Below, piece by piece: positions 40,815 through 50,535 of a stretch of 64,000 nucleotides of DNA. Within the stretch, counting starts at the first letter, position 1. Each line of letters starts with the position of its first letter. The stretch is taken from positions 291,837 to 355,836 of the forward strand of contig NZ_JAFKCV010000002.1 in NCBI RefSeq assembly GCF_017254865.1, given 5' to 3'. The position numbers were made by a program, and so were the translations under genes. Below the pieces are notes generated by a model. It was given only the letters and a program-made list of their open reading frames with translations, did no database searches and was not told where the DNA came from. The stretch is from Bowmanella dokdonensis. GTDB lineage: Bacteria > Pseudomonadota > Gammaproteobacteria > Enterobacterales > Alteromonadaceae.

Positions 40815-42962
40815 ATGAATATCAAGACCCGCATCCTGGTCTTCGTCATACTCTTTGAGGTTGTGGCGTACACCACCTTGCAGCTGTTCGCCGGTCTTAT
40901 CTACAAGGAGGCCCTGGATGATTTCAAGCAGAGTGAAATCCAGGCTGTCTTTGCCAGGAGTACCAGTCGCATAGACAGCCTCATCGGGCTGATGGAACAG
41001 AAAGCCACGGACCTGGCCCTCCAGGGCGAGGAGCTGTACCTGCTTCGTCAGTCAGATACCCTGTCCCTGGAGGACATCAATGTATTGTCCCGGCGCTTGC
41101 TGGAAAAGCAGTTTGCCAGCTTCCCCCAGGCCATTGGTGGCGGCCTGTGGTACGAAGCCAACCGCATGGATCAGCGTCACCGCTATTATGGGCCTTATGT
41201 CTTCAAACAGAACGAACAGGTAAAGTTCACCTGGGATTTAAGCCGTCAGGATTATGACTATCTGAATCAGGGCTGGTACAGACTGGCCAGGGACAACGAC
41301 TGGGGCAGGCAGCAGTCCCGGTACCGGCCGGTGTTCTGGACAGCACCATACCGGGATGACGCCGGCAGCTTTTCCCTGATGATGACGGTAGATGCGGTAA
41401 TGCTTGATTCTGATCGCCAGCCATTGGGCATGGCCACGGTGGACTGGTCACTACATGAAATGACCGCCTTCTTGGATACCATCAAGGTCTCGCCTGGTTC
41501 CACCCCTTTTTTGATTCACCAGCAATCCGGACTGATCCTCAGCTATCCGCTGGATGCCAGCCTGATTATGCAATCGGCCGGTGGGCTGAACTGGGCGGCG
41601 CCGCTGCTGGCGGACAACAGGCTCAATCAGTTTATCGGCCTGTCTGATACGGTCCGGGTCCCGGGACTGGAAGACATTCAGCAAGTTTTTTATCAGGTCA
41701 CCGAACACGGCTTTATAGTGGGGTCGCTGGTTCCGATTGGCGATCTGCGCCGTCAGATTGAGCAGGTTTCCAGGCTGACTCTGTTCACCGGCGCCGCCAT
41801 TGGACTGGCCTTTATCCTGATAATGATCTTCATCCTGCGGGTACTGTTCAGCCCGTTCGATGAGGTTCTGAAAACTATCCGCCATTCCATCAGCTATGAC
41901 AAAGAACAGCATGTGCAGCTCAAACAGGTGGAGTATGACAAAGTCAATGAGTTCACTCCCATCATCAGGGCCCTGAATGATGTCTATCTGCAGATCAAAA
42001 CCTATGTAAACGAAATCACCGACACCAATGCCAAACTGAGACGCTCAGAGCGGCAAATCAACCGGCTCAACGCGGCTTTGGAACAAAAGGTCGCGCTGCG
42101 CACCCGTGAGCTGGAATCTAAGACCCGGGAAGTCACCGAATCCCTTGAAAAGCTTCGCCAAACCCAGCAGCAACTTGTCCAGAACGAAAAACATGCCGCA
42201 CTCGGCCGCCTGGTCGCCGGAGTGGCCCATCAGATCAACACCCCACTGGGTGTCTGCGTCACCGCGGCCTCTATGCTGGCCCTGACCGCCAGGGAGATTC
42301 ACGACAAAGCCCATGATGGCAAGGTCACCCGCGGCGAGTTCGAGGAATCCTACGAGAAAATCCTCGCCAGCGCCGATCTGATCAACATCAATCTGAATAG
42401 GGCCACAGAGCTTATCAGCAGTTTCAAACAAGTGGCGGTGGATAACCAGGATCAGAACAAACGCCTGTTCGATGCCGCTGAATACGTGCAAAATATCCTG
42501 TTGTCGCTGCGTTCACGGACCGAATCGACTCCCCACCAGATCAGACTCCAGTGCGATGGTCCCATCAGCCTGTATGCGCCTCCCGGCGCCCTGACCCAGA
42601 TCCTCACCCAGCTTATCGACAACGCCCTCTACCATGCATTCAACAAGGACATGCAGGGAGTGATCGATATCAGCCTGTGCAGGGAAGATACGCAGTTGCT
42701 GCTAAGCGTCTGTGATAACGGCTGCGGGATGGAACCCACAGTGCGTGAACAAATCTTCGCCCCCTTTTTTACTACCCGGGCGGACAAGTTCGGCAGCGGC
42801 CTTGGCATGCACATTATCTATAACCTGGTGATCCAGCAACTGGAGGGCAGCATAGATTGTCGCAGCGAGCCGGGTAACGGGACCTGCTTCTTTATCCGCA
42901 TTCCTCTGGCGACCGCCGAGCTGCAGCAAGAAAGCAATCAAACCAGCCGTAACGGCGCCTGA
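40815..42962 (+). CDS. Membrane sensor histidine kinase with Cache-like periplasmic domain
   Basis: The 715 residues have TM1 (about 6-26), a large periplasmic sensing domain (about 30-315, with the Cache-type YYGPYVFKQNEQVKFTWD and DWSLHEMTAFLD), TM2 (about 322-345), a linker and coiled coil, then the kinase core. The phospho-acceptor is H472 (AGVAHQINTPLGV). The ATPase domain has DNALYHAF, DNGCGMEP, FTTRADKFGSGLGM. No receiver domain is fused and no response regulator is adjacent. The ATG at 40815 is taken as start. Confidence 0.9.
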   Translation: MNIKTRILVFVILFEVVAYTTLQLFAGLIYKEALDDFKQSEIQAVFARSTSRIDSLIGLMEQKATDLALQGEELYLLRQSDTLSLEDINVLSRRLLEKQFASFPQAIGGGLWYEANRMDQRHRYYGPYVFKQNEQVKFTWDLSRQDYDYLNQGWYRLARDNDWGRQQSRYRPVFWTAPYRDDAGSFSLMMTVDAVMLDSDRQPLGMATVDWSLHEMTAFLDTIKVSPGSTPFLIHQQSGLILSYPLDASLIMQSAGGLNWAAPLLADNRLNQFIGLSDTVRVPGLEDIQQVFYQVTEHGFIVGSLVPIGDLRRQIEQVSRLTLFTGAAIGLAFILIMIFILRVLFSPFDEVLKTIRHSISYDKEQHVQLKQVEYDKVNEFTPIIRALNDVYLQIKTYVNEITDTNAKLRRSERQINRLNAALEQKVALRTRELESKTREVTESLEKLRQTQQQLVQNEKHAALGRLVAGVAHQINTPLGVCVTAASMLALTAREIHDKAHDGKVTRGEFEESYEKILASADLININLNRATELISSFKQVAVDNQDQNKRLFDAAEYVQNILLSLRSRTESTPHQIRLQCDGPISLYAPPGALTQILTQLIDNALYHAFNKDMQGVIDISLCREDTQLLLSVCDNGCGMEPTVREQIFAPFFTTRADKFGSGLGMHIIYNLVIQQLEGSIDCRSEPGNGTCFFIRIPLATAELQQESNQTSRNGA

Positions 42963-42986
42963 TACCGAAGCGGCCAGAGTGGACAG

Positions 42987-43625
42987 TTACCAGGTCAGTC
43001 TGTTTCGTTGCCACACGGGCTGGAACTGCGCCAGTGCCGCAACCCTGGCCGCCACCGAGTACATCTTCGGGCAATGCTCGGCAAACCATGCCGGACCGGG
43101 GCGCCAGCAACACATAACCGCCAGGTACAGATCCAGGGCGCCCAAATCTTTACCCAGTGCGTAAGGGCCAGGATCGATCTGGGTTTCGAATTGTTGCCAG
43201 AGGACTTCGCGGCGCTTGTCTGTGCTGAGCTTCAATTGCCCGGCCACCGCTTTATCAACGAAACGTTCAGGATGATCGCCGTAGGTAAAAGTCGGATAGA
43301 CGGCGCACACCAGCCACATCAGCCAACGCAGACACTCAGCTCTATGGGCGTCCTCTGGTGCCGGTAACAAGCTGCGTAGCGGATACACATCGGCCAGATA
43401 AAGGGTAATGGCGGCAGACTCGGAAATGACTTGTCCGGATGGTAGTACCAGAGTAGGCACCTCCATCAGTGGATTTACCTGTTTGAGCCGCCCGGCATCA
43501 TCGCGCAGATGGTCCCAGTCGATATACTCCAGGTCTACGTCCAGTCCATAATGGGCGAACTGCGCCTCAACAATGGCCGAGCCACCGCCTTTGGCTGCCA
43601 GCAGCAGGGGCTTGCGGAGCTTCAC
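42987..43625 (-). CDS. Glutathione S-transferase family protein
   Basis: The 212 residues have the GST thioredoxin-like N-domain (VNPLMEVPTLVLPSGQVISESAAIT split over about 50-75; the VPTLV cis-proline and the ES glutathione contact are seen) and the helical C-domain (GALDLYLAVMCCW). It starts with GTG at 43625, two bases beyond the stop of the LytTR regulator, so it belongs to that operon. The substrate is unknown. The pair SAI at the N-terminus leaves the catalytic Ser/Cys unclear. Confidence 0.88.
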   Translation of the reverse strand: MKLRKPLLLAAKGGGSAIVEAQFAHYGLDVDLEYIDWDHLRDDAGRLKQVNPLMEVPTLVLPSGQVISESAAITLYLADVYPLRSLLPAPEDAHRAECLRWLMWLVCAVYPTFTYGDHPERFVDKAVAGQLKLSTDKRREVLWQQFETQIDPGPYALGKDLGALDLYLAVMCCWRPGPAWFAEHCPKMYSVAARVAALAQFQPVWQRNRLTW

Positions 43626-43627
43626 GG

Positions 43628-44446
43628 TTATTGGTTGATCATGGATTTGACCCTGTCCCTGTGGCTGCGGCTGACTTTCAGCTCTGTGCCGTTATGCAGG
43701 ACCAGGTGATACTCGCCGCTGACATGGCTGACGAGTTTGTTGACGTACTGGATATTGGCTATGGCGCTGCGATGTACCCGCACAAAGCGCCGGGGATCCA
43801 ACTCGTCTTCCAGTTCTTTCATGGTGCGGCGCATGATATGGGTGCCGCCGGCGGCGTGCACACACATATAGTCGCCGGCTGCATCGATCCACTGGATATC
43901 TGCCACCGGCACCCGGGTAATTTCATTGCCGTCCTTGATGGCCAGGATATCCGGATACTGGCTTAACGGCTCCCCTTCAGCCAGGCGACGCAGTATCTCT
44001 TCGCAATCATCACCCGTCATGTCCGCCATCAGCCTGGCCAGTTGTTCCTTGTGCGCCCCTTCCTGGTGCATCTCCAGATACCGGCTCACCCTCTCGATGG
44101 CTCCCTTGAGGCGCTTGTCGTCCACGGGCTTGAGTACATAATCCAGGGCATGCACATCGAAAGCCTTGATGGCATAAGTGTCATAGGCGGTGACAAAAAT
44201 AATCAACGGCAGGGTATTGAGCTTTTCCTGCAGGTGATTGATGACCTGAAAACCATTCAGGCCAGGCATCTGGATATCCAGAAACACCAGATCCGGCTTG
44301 AGGCGGCTGATCTTCTCCACCGCCTCGGTACCGTTCTTGCACTCGTCGATCAATTCGATACTGTCATAATCTGACAGTCTGACGGCCAACCCCCGTCTCG
44401 CCAGGGGTTCGTCGTCAACTATGATGGTTCTAATCCTGGTTTGCAT
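43628..44446 (-). CDS. LytTR-family response regulator
   Basis: Receiver domain (about 5-120) with D11-D12, phospho-acceptor D57 (LVFLDIQMPGLNG), T/Y switch residues in VTAYDTYAIKAFD and K in YVLKPVDD. The C-terminal LytTR DNA-binding domain (about 165-272) shows IQWIDAAGDYMCVHAA, MKELEDELDPRRFVRVHRS and SHRDRVKSMI. The 272 residues fit the AlgR/LytR group. The ATG lies inside the 3' end of the kinase gene (17-base overlap). Confidence 0.95.
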   Translation of the reverse strand: MQTRIRTIIVDDEPLARRGLAVRLSDYDSIELIDECKNGTEAVEKISRLKPDLVFLDIQMPGLNGFQVINHLQEKLNTLPLIIFVTAYDTYAIKAFDVHALDYVLKPVDDKRLKGAIERVSRYLEMHQEGAHKEQLARLMADMTGDDCEEILRRLAEGEPLSQYPDILAIKDGNEITRVPVADIQWIDAAGDYMCVHAAGGTHIMRRTMKELEDELDPRRFVRVHRSAIANIQYVNKLVSHVSGEYHLVLHNGTELKVSRSHRDRVKSMINQ

Positions 44447-45515
44447 CCTGACCTACCTGATAGGGAATTCTGATACTGATTTTGACGCCCGACGGTTTAT
44501 TGTGGGCGATCACGAAGGAAAAATTATTGCCGTACAAAGATTGCAGCCGCTCCCTGATGTTGGGCAACCCCACTCCGCCATGACGCTGTAACTGGCCATC
44601 GACAATATTTGCACCGGGACCGTTGTCGGCCACCTCTATCAGCAGATCCTGACCAAAGAATTTGGCATGGATACTGATAGTACCGCCTTCCTCGGTCCGG
44701 GCGATAGCATACTTGATGGCGTTCTCAATCAAAGGCTGCAGGATCAGACTCGGCACCAGCGCCTGACGGCTGTCAGGGGCCACGTCCCAGATCACCGTCA
44801 GACGGTCCTCAAAGCGAACCTTCTCTATATCCAGATATAAGTCGATGGCCTGAATTTCCTGCTCCAGCGGCACCCTCTTGATGGGATCCTTATCCAGAGA
44901 ATAGCGCAAAAAGTCACTCAGGCGACTGACCATGGCATTGGCTGTCTCGTTTTCCTTAATCAATACCAGGGTGGAAATGGCGTTGAGGGTATTGAATAAA
45001 AAATGCGGATTGAGCTGATAACGCAGCATTTTCAGATGGGCCTGGTGGGCCATGGTCGAGGCTTTCAGAGCATTCTGTTTTTCCTGCTGCAGCAGTTGGT
45101 AGTATTTAATACCGAAGTACAAGCCACTCCAGCAGACGATCACTGAAAAAGAGTCCACACTGTTGCTGAAATAATAGAGCCATTCATCGGGCCGGTAACC
45201 GTGTTTGTAGATCTCCCAGTAGTTGATGTTCTTCACCACCGCCCACAGGGCGCCCACCACATAGGAACTGGCCAGCGCCAGTAATACCATCAGCCAGGGT
45301 TCCAGCTTCCACAGGTAACGGAACAGGTAACGCAGGGGAATGGTGATCAGCCAGCCCGCGTAGGCATTGAGCAGAATGACGAACAACCAAATGTTGCGCA
45401 TGTCGTGCAAAAAGGAACCCAGATAGTAAACCAGGGCAAAACCAATCCAACCGCAGGTATGCAACAGCCAGAACTGACGCTCTTTGTCTTCAAACAGTTT
45501 TTGCCAGTGGATCAA
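44430..45515 (-). CDS. LytS/YehU-type sensor histidine kinase
   Basis: The 361 residues have about four N-terminal membrane segments (about 20-140), then the His_kinase domain with phospho-acceptor H171 in YQLNPHFLFNTLNAI and an ATPase domain with ENAIKYA, ADNGPGA and GVGLPNIRERLQSLYG. It starts at TTG (45515), preceded by GAGAGG; no in-frame ATG is close. It is the partner kinase of the LytTR regulator. The signal is unknown. Confidence 0.94.
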   Translation of the reverse strand: MIHWQKLFEDKERQFWLLHTCGWIGFALVYYLGSFLHDMRNIWLFVILLNAYAGWLITIPLRYLFRYLWKLEPWLMVLLALASSYVVGALWAVVKNINYWEIYKHGYRPDEWLYYFSNSVDSFSVIVCWSGLYFGIKYYQLLQQEKQNALKASTMAHQAHLKMLRYQLNPHFLFNTLNAISTLVLIKENETANAMVSRLSDFLRYSLDKDPIKRVPLEQEIQAIDLYLDIEKVRFEDRLTVIWDVAPDSRQALVPSLILQPLIENAIKYAIARTEEGGTISIHAKFFGQDLLIEVADNGPGANIVDGQLQRHGGVGLPNIRERLQSLYGNNFSFVIAHNKPSGVKISIRIPYQVGQDANQD

Positions 45516-45648
45516 GCCCGCCTCTCAGCTGCATGGAGATGTAACAACTATCTGAATTATACGGAAAACCGCAGCAGCACAAGGTGCCTTTGGTCGTAGC
45601 CCTGGCGTCATCTGCCGCACGCAGGGCTATTTTGGTTACCGATTGATG

Positions 45649-46110
45649 CTAGTAGGAGATATTCATGCGCTTTAACCAGTGCACCCACCACCAGGCAGGT
45701 CCCACCAGCAAAAACTGAACATCCTTAAAAAAGGAGGGCTTCTTACCTTCAATATGATGGCCGATAAACTGCAAAATCCACATGACCACAAACAGCGCCA
45801 GACAAAACTGCCAGACGGAAATATCCAGATAAACCAGTAACCGGATGCCCAGGAATGTCAGAATAGACAACAGGGTCATAGCCGCGCCTATGGGGCCGGA
45901 CAAACGGAAGTAGTAGTAGAGCACCGGTATCATCAGCACATGGGCCCAGGTGGCGCCGAAGTAAGCGATAAAATCGGGCACCGGAATTGACCAGATCAGG
46001 CCCACGGTCACAAAATAGATGGCCGGTACCGCAATGGCATGAATCAGGATATTGGTTCGGTTGGTATGGCTCTGGCCATATTCGTTCAGCAGCCTGTCAA
46101 TCTGTCGCAT
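45649..46110 (-). CDS. Mpo1-like (DUF962) membrane protein
   Basis: The 153 residues have four hydrophobic segments. The N-terminal LLNEYGQSHTNRTNILIHAIAVP and the C-terminal QFIGHHIEGKKPSFF carry the conserved histidines of the Mpo1 family. Yeast Mpo1 is an Fe(II) dioxygenase that alpha-oxidises 2-hydroxy fatty acids; bacterial members probably act on fatty acids, but this has not been generalised. LLVGPAWWWVHWL closes the protein. Confidence 0.88.
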   Translation of the reverse strand: MRQIDRLLNEYGQSHTNRTNILIHAIAVPAIYFVTVGLIWSIPVPDFIAYFGATWAHVLMIPVLYYYFRLSGPIGAAMTLLSILTFLGIRLLVYLDISVWQFCLALFVVMWILQFIGHHIEGKKPSFFKDVQFLLVGPAWWWVHWLKRMNISY

Positions 46111-46142
46111 GATCGCTCCTTTTAACCGGCAGCCTCGGCTGC

Positions 46143-46823
46143 TCAGAAGTCTATAATAATTTCTGCCAGAAGCTGGTTAACCAGCTCTTCATCACCTTCA
46201 AATTTAACGCCATAGTAATTGGTGGTCTCGTCGGCCTTGTGATTCATCACCTGTCCCTTTATCCGATAAGGCTCCTTACCTGTCCTGATGGTCAGAATCA
46301 GATGCTTGCCGGCCAATTTCACCCCCCCCTGTACAGACTTTTTCACCCCAAGCCTGCAACCGCTGGGCGAAATATCCAGCACCAGACCGTCAAACAGGGG
46401 CGTGCCTGTCTGGCCGTCGGCCAGCTCCACCGGCGTACGGGTAAAGGTGCGCTTTTCTGAACGCAGGCCCTGATTCTGGATGGCAGTGGGAAAGCTGATA
46501 AACAACAGATGAGTAGGCCGGGTGGCAACCAGCAGGATTTTACTCTTGAAAGCCACCACTTCGCCGGTCTCATCTTCAAGGATAAAACGCACGATAATGG
46601 TATTGTCCGCATAGATGGCGTCTTTAAGCGGCCCCCATTTAGACTCGTCAGGATGGCGTAAAATCATGCAACGTGTACTGTCCATGCCGACAAATTCAGT
46701 GCGAATACGTTTGGCGGCCGTAGGGGATTTTACCTGGATATCCAGCGTCATGCCCGGACGCATGGAGCGCAGCTTGCGAAGGTCTTCGTTGGATAGGCCG
46801 ATTTTTTCTTTCAGGATTGCCAT
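46143..46823 (-). CDS. PilZ domain protein, YcgR-like
   Basis: The 226 residues have an N-terminal YcgR-like domain (about 20-105, beginning MRPGMTLDIQVKSP) and a C-terminal PilZ domain with the c-di-GMP binding motifs R-SEKR-TFTR at about 124-131 and DISPSGCRL. It should bind cyclic di-GMP and act on motility or surface functions. It is monocistronic or weakly linked to the Mpo1-like gene 33 bases downstream. Confidence 0.88.
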   Translation of the reverse strand: MAILKEKIGLSNEDLRKLRSMRPGMTLDIQVKSPTAAKRIRTEFVGMDSTRCMILRHPDESKWGPLKDAIYADNTIIVRFILEDETGEVVAFKSKILLVATRPTHLLFISFPTAIQNQGLRSEKRTFTRTPVELADGQTGTPLFDGLVLDISPSGCRLGVKKSVQGGVKLAGKHLILTIRTGKEPYRIKGQVMNHKADETTNYYGVKFEGDEELVNQLLAEIIIDF

Positions 46824-46998
46824 GTCACCGCCTGGGCGATATTCGGTTTCGAGTTTGTTATTATTATGTTTTCAAACGCTTAGAACAGCAATGTAACCTG
46901 ATGTTGTGGTGAACACAACGTCCCTGGGCACAATAAGGTTTGAAAGTCATGTTCTCTCACAGGCGCCGGCAGGGGCCTGACACGTTTCAAGGGTTTCC

Positions 46999-48810
46999 AT
47001 GCAATTAGATTACCGACTGGACCTGAGCCAGAAAAAACGCCATCTGTATGACATCAGCCTGCAGATCCCGGCACAAAATAAGGACAGCCTGCATATCTCC
47101 CTGCCGGCCTGGATCCCGGGTTCCTATATGATTCGTGACTTTGCCAAGCATATTGTCAGCCTCAGTGCCGAAAATGCCAAAGGGGAATCCTTACCCCTGG
47201 AAAAGCTAGACAAGCAAAGCTGGCGTCTGACCTGCCATGGCCAGGCCTGCAAACTGACTTACCAGGTCTATGCCTTCGATACCTCGGTACGGACCGCTTA
47301 CCTGGATGATGAGCGGGCATTTTTCAACGGTACCAGTGTATTTCTGCGGGTGGCCGAACTGGAGCAGTTACCCCATGCCCTGACACTTAACCGGCCCGAC
47401 GACAAACCAGACTGGCAGGTAGCCACAGGGTTGCGACGGGCTGAGAGTACCGGAAAATACCAATTCGGGGTTTATCTGGCGGGTAACTACGCGGAACTTA
47501 TCGATTGTCCAGTGGAAATCGGCACCTTTGACAAGCTGGAGTTTGAGGTCTGTGGCATCCCCCACCATTTGATCCTGACAGGCAGCCAGTACGCCGACAA
47601 AGACAGGGTGGCAAAGGATCTAGCCAGACTTTGCGAGCACCATATCCGTCTGTTCGAACCCGAAACTGCAAAACCGCCCTTTACCGAATATTGGTTCTTA
47701 ACCAATATCCTGCCTGATGGTTTTGGCGGTCTGGAGCATAAAAACTCCACCGCCCTGCTCTGCTCCCCCTTTGATTTTGCCAATATCAACCGGCCCGATG
47801 AGATGAGCGAGGGTTACCAGACATTTTTAAGCCTGGCTTCCCATGAATATTTCCATGCCTGGAATGTCTGTCGCATCAAGCCGAAGGAGTTTATCGCTCC
47901 GGATCTCGGCCATGAGGCCTATACCAGTCAATTGTGGGCTTTTGAAGGCATTACCTCCTACTACGACGATTTCAGTCTCTATCGCACCGGTATTATCGGC
48001 TTTGAGGATTATCTGGGTCTTTTAAGCAAGACCCTGACCCGGGTCCATAGAGGCAAAGGTCAGCAGAAGCTGTCGGTGGCCGATTCGAGTTTCTATAGCT
48101 GGACCAGGTTCTACCAGCAGGGTGAGGATGCCATCAACAATATAGTCAGTTACTACACCAAAGGCTCAATGCTGGCCCTGTGGCTGGATCTGACCATCCG
48201 AGCCAAAAGCGCCGGCAGGCACAGTCTGGATGATTTGATGCGCGCCCTGTGGCAGCGCTTCGGTAAAAAGGGCCTGGGCACCGGTGAGCAGGATTTTGTT
48301 CAGTTGCTTAATCGGCTGACTGGCGAGCGCCTTGATCATCAGTTTCAGCAACTGCTGCATCAGGCAGAAGCATTGGATCTGTCCGGGCTGCTGGCCAGGT
48401 TCGGCATAAAACAACAGCTTAAAAGACCCAAGCTCACCGATACCCTGGTCGCCGAAACCGCCTGCCACAATCCCTATCTGGGTATCCTTTACAAGGCCAA
48501 TCCGCTGGGCCTTGAGGTGCAGGTGGTACTGGAGGACTCACCGGCCGAACAAGCCGGTATCAATGCCAGGGATGTCCTCATCGCCCTGGATACAGTCAAG
48601 CTGGATAGTGCGAAGCTGGAAAAACTGCTGTCCTGCCAGCCCAAGGATGAAAAGGTAAAGGTTCACCTGTTCAGAAACCAGCGCCTGCTGGAACTGGATC
48701 TTTTACCCACGGAGGCCCCCCTGAGTGTGGTGGAACTGGTAATAGAAGATGCTGATCAGGCCAAGACCTGGCAAACTATCCTGCCGCCGGCAGCAGAATC
48801 AGAACAATAA
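46999..48810 (+). CDS. M61 family peptidase with PDZ domain
   Basis: The 603 residues match the glycyl-aminopeptidase M61 family. The zinc motif is HEYFH (H282, E283, H286) with the third ligand E316 in FEGITSYYDDF. The N-terminal domain (LDLSQKKRHLYDI, PAWIPGSYMIRDFAKHI) and the substrate-recognising GGLEHKNST are typical. A PDZ domain lies at about 490-570 (AEQAGINARDVLIALD). There is no signal peptide, so it is probably cytoplasmic. Confidence 0.93.
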   Translation: MQLDYRLDLSQKKRHLYDISLQIPAQNKDSLHISLPAWIPGSYMIRDFAKHIVSLSAENAKGESLPLEKLDKQSWRLTCHGQACKLTYQVYAFDTSVRTAYLDDERAFFNGTSVFLRVAELEQLPHALTLNRPDDKPDWQVATGLRRAESTGKYQFGVYLAGNYAELIDCPVEIGTFDKLEFEVCGIPHHLILTGSQYADKDRVAKDLARLCEHHIRLFEPETAKPPFTEYWFLTNILPDGFGGLEHKNSTALLCSPFDFANINRPDEMSEGYQTFLSLASHEYFHAWNVCRIKPKEFIAPDLGHEAYTSQLWAFEGITSYYDDFSLYRTGIIGFEDYLGLLSKTLTRVHRGKGQQKLSVADSSFYSWTRFYQQGEDAINNIVSYYTKGSMLALWLDLTIRAKSAGRHSLDDLMRALWQRFGKKGLGTGEQDFVQLLNRLTGERLDHQFQQLLHQAEALDLSGLLARFGIKQQLKRPKLTDTLVAETACHNPYLGILYKANPLGLEVQVVLEDSPAEQAGINARDVLIALDTVKLDSAKLEKLLSCQPKDEKVKVHLFRNQRLLELDLLPTEAPLSVVELVIEDADQAKTWQTILPPAAESEQ

Positions 48811-48819
48811 GAGACAAGC

Positions 48820-49041
48820 ATGCAGGTACAGATTGCCTATCAATTTCCCGACGAGCAGCGTGCTTACCGGTTTTTAAATGAACTCAAACATTGGCCGGTG
48901 GCCGATGTGCGGGCCCGCTACCACCGGGGCAACAGGAGTGTGCGGGTGGATTATCAATACGCCGATACCGGCTTTGATCCCACCAGCTCGGAACTCGACA
49001 GTCTGGCTGCCAGCTATGGCGGCCAGGAAACCAGCCTGTAA
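48820..49041 (+). CDS. Small protein of unknown function
   Basis: The 73 residues (8.5 kDa range) show no signal, membrane segment or known motif. It starts ten bases after the M61 stop and ends ten bases before the YwbE start, with an AAGGAAA-like site before the next gene, so it is translated as part of a three-gene unit. The short alpha/beta pattern (EQRAYRFLNELKHWPVADV then RSVRVDYQY) looks like a real small fold. It could be a nucleic-acid or metal helper; nothing decides this. Confidence 0.65.
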   Translation: MQVQIAYQFPDEQRAYRFLNELKHWPVADVRARYHRGNRSVRVDYQYADTGFDPTSSELDSLAASYGGQETSL

Positions 49042-49050
49042 GGAAAACTT

Positions 49051-49245
49051 ATGAAGGGTAACCATCGCGCCAGTATCAAACCCGGTCAGAAAGTCGCCGT
49101 CGTGCAGAAACAGGATCAACGCAGCGGCGATCTCACTGAAGGCATAGTGGAAAAAATTCTCACCAATTCCCCCACCCATCCGCACGGCATCAAGGTCCGG
49201 CTGGCGTCCGGGGAAGTTGGGCGGGTGAAGGAGATTTTGGAATAG
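49051..49245 (+). CDS. YwbE family protein
   Basis: The 64 residues match the YwbE (DUF2196) family over the whole length: RASIKPGQKVAVVQKQDQR, EGIVEKILTNSPTHPHGIKV and GEVGRVKEIL. The fold is a small beta-barrel with a glycine-rich KOW-like character. Function is unknown. It follows the orphan small gene. Confidence 0.88.
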   Translation: MKGNHRASIKPGQKVAVVQKQDQRSGDLTEGIVEKILTNSPTHPHGIKVRLASGEVGRVKEILE

Positions 49246-49490
49246 TCGGTTGCCTCTTGGCTGTTTTTATCACATTAACGAATCGAATATTGAACGCCTC
49301 CCGGCCGCTGAACGCACTTGTTATTAGATCCTTTAGCCATTACCTGTGGATGAGCTAAGAGGATTTCACGCCATAGTGACGACACTCCTTTTTTATTCGA
49401 TTTCAATCTGATGGTTTATCCCAATCAGTCCAATGGCGTCGGCTGAGTCGTCTAAGCTTGTATACTCACTCACCATGACAAGGAGTCACT

Positions 49491-50528
49491 ATGTCTGCAT
49501 CAGACAACATCAACCGTCGTTTCCTGCTCGATTCTCGTCCCAAGGGTGAGCCCGTTGAAAAGAACTTCCGCCTGCAAGAAAGTCCTGTGCCTGAGATCAG
49601 TGACGGACAGGTGCTGCTGCATAATATCTATCTTTCGCTGGATCCCTATATGCGCGGTCGCATGAGCGACGAACCTTCCTATGCTCCGCCGGTGGAAATT
49701 GGCGAGGTAATGGTAGGTGGCACAGTGAGCAAAATAGCAGCCTCCAAACATCCTGATTACGAACAGGGGGACTGGGTGCTGGCCCAAGGAGGCTGGCAGG
49801 ATTATGCCGTCAGCAATGGCAAGGACCTGAACAAACTGGGCCGGGAGCCTTCGCATCCTTCTTATTACCTGGGTGTACTGGGTATGCCCGGCTTTACCGG
49901 TTATACGGGATTACTCAGTATCGGCCAGCCCCAACAGGACGAAACACTGGTAGTGGCCGCCTGCACCGGCCCGGTGGGTTCCACCGTGGGTCAGATAGGA
50001 AAGATAAAGGGTTGCAAGGTGATCGGGGTGGCCGGTGGCGAGAAAAAGTGTCGTTATGCAATGGAAACACTGGGCTTTGACGACTGTATCGACCACCACA
50101 CAGAGGATTTTGCGCAACAACTGGCCGATGCCTGTCCCGACGGGATCGATATCTACTATGAAAGTGTCGGCGGCAAGGTGTTCGACGCCGTACTGCCCCT
50201 GCTCAATGTGGGTGCACGTATTCCTTTGTGTGGGCTGGTTGCCCACTACAATGCCACCGGGCTTCCCCAAGGACCTGACCGGGTGCCCGAACTCATGGGG
50301 ATCCTGCTGAAAAAGCGCATCCGCCTGCAGGGTTTTATTATTGCCGATCATTACGGCGGGGAATACCAGACCTTCCGTCAGGAAATGTCTCACTGGCTGG
50401 AACAGGGTAAAATCCACTACCAGGAAGACAGGGTGGACGGGCTGGAAAAAGCACCAAAGGCCTTTATCGGTCTGTTAAAAGGGGAAAACTTCGGCAAGCT
50501 GGTGATCAGAACCGCCAATGACTCCTGA
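49491..50528 (+). CDS. NADP-dependent oxidoreductase, CurA/PTGR-like MDR family
   Basis: Zinc-independent medium-chain reductase of the leukotriene B4 dehydrogenase/CurA group: 345 residues, LSLDPYMRGRMSD in the N-domain, nucleotide-binding CTGPVGSTVGQIGKIKG (in place of AASGAVG) and YYESVGGKVFDAVL. Such enzymes reduce alpha,beta-unsaturated ketones with NADPH. It is transcribed alone, with a strong terminator after it. Confidence 0.92.
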   Translation: MSASDNINRRFLLDSRPKGEPVEKNFRLQESPVPEISDGQVLLHNIYLSLDPYMRGRMSDEPSYAPPVEIGEVMVGGTVSKIAASKHPDYEQGDWVLAQGGWQDYAVSNGKDLNKLGREPSHPSYYLGVLGMPGFTGYTGLLSIGQPQQDETLVVAACTGPVGSTVGQIGKIKGCKVIGVAGGEKKCRYAMETLGFDDCIDHHTEDFAQQLADACPDGIDIYYESVGGKVFDAVLPLLNVGARIPLCGLVAHYNATGLPQGPDRVPELMGILLKKRIRLQGFIIADHYGGEYQTFRQEMSHWLEQGKIHYQEDRVDGLEKAPKAFIGLLKGENFGKLVIRTANDS

Positions 50529-50535
50529 CCTTGAT

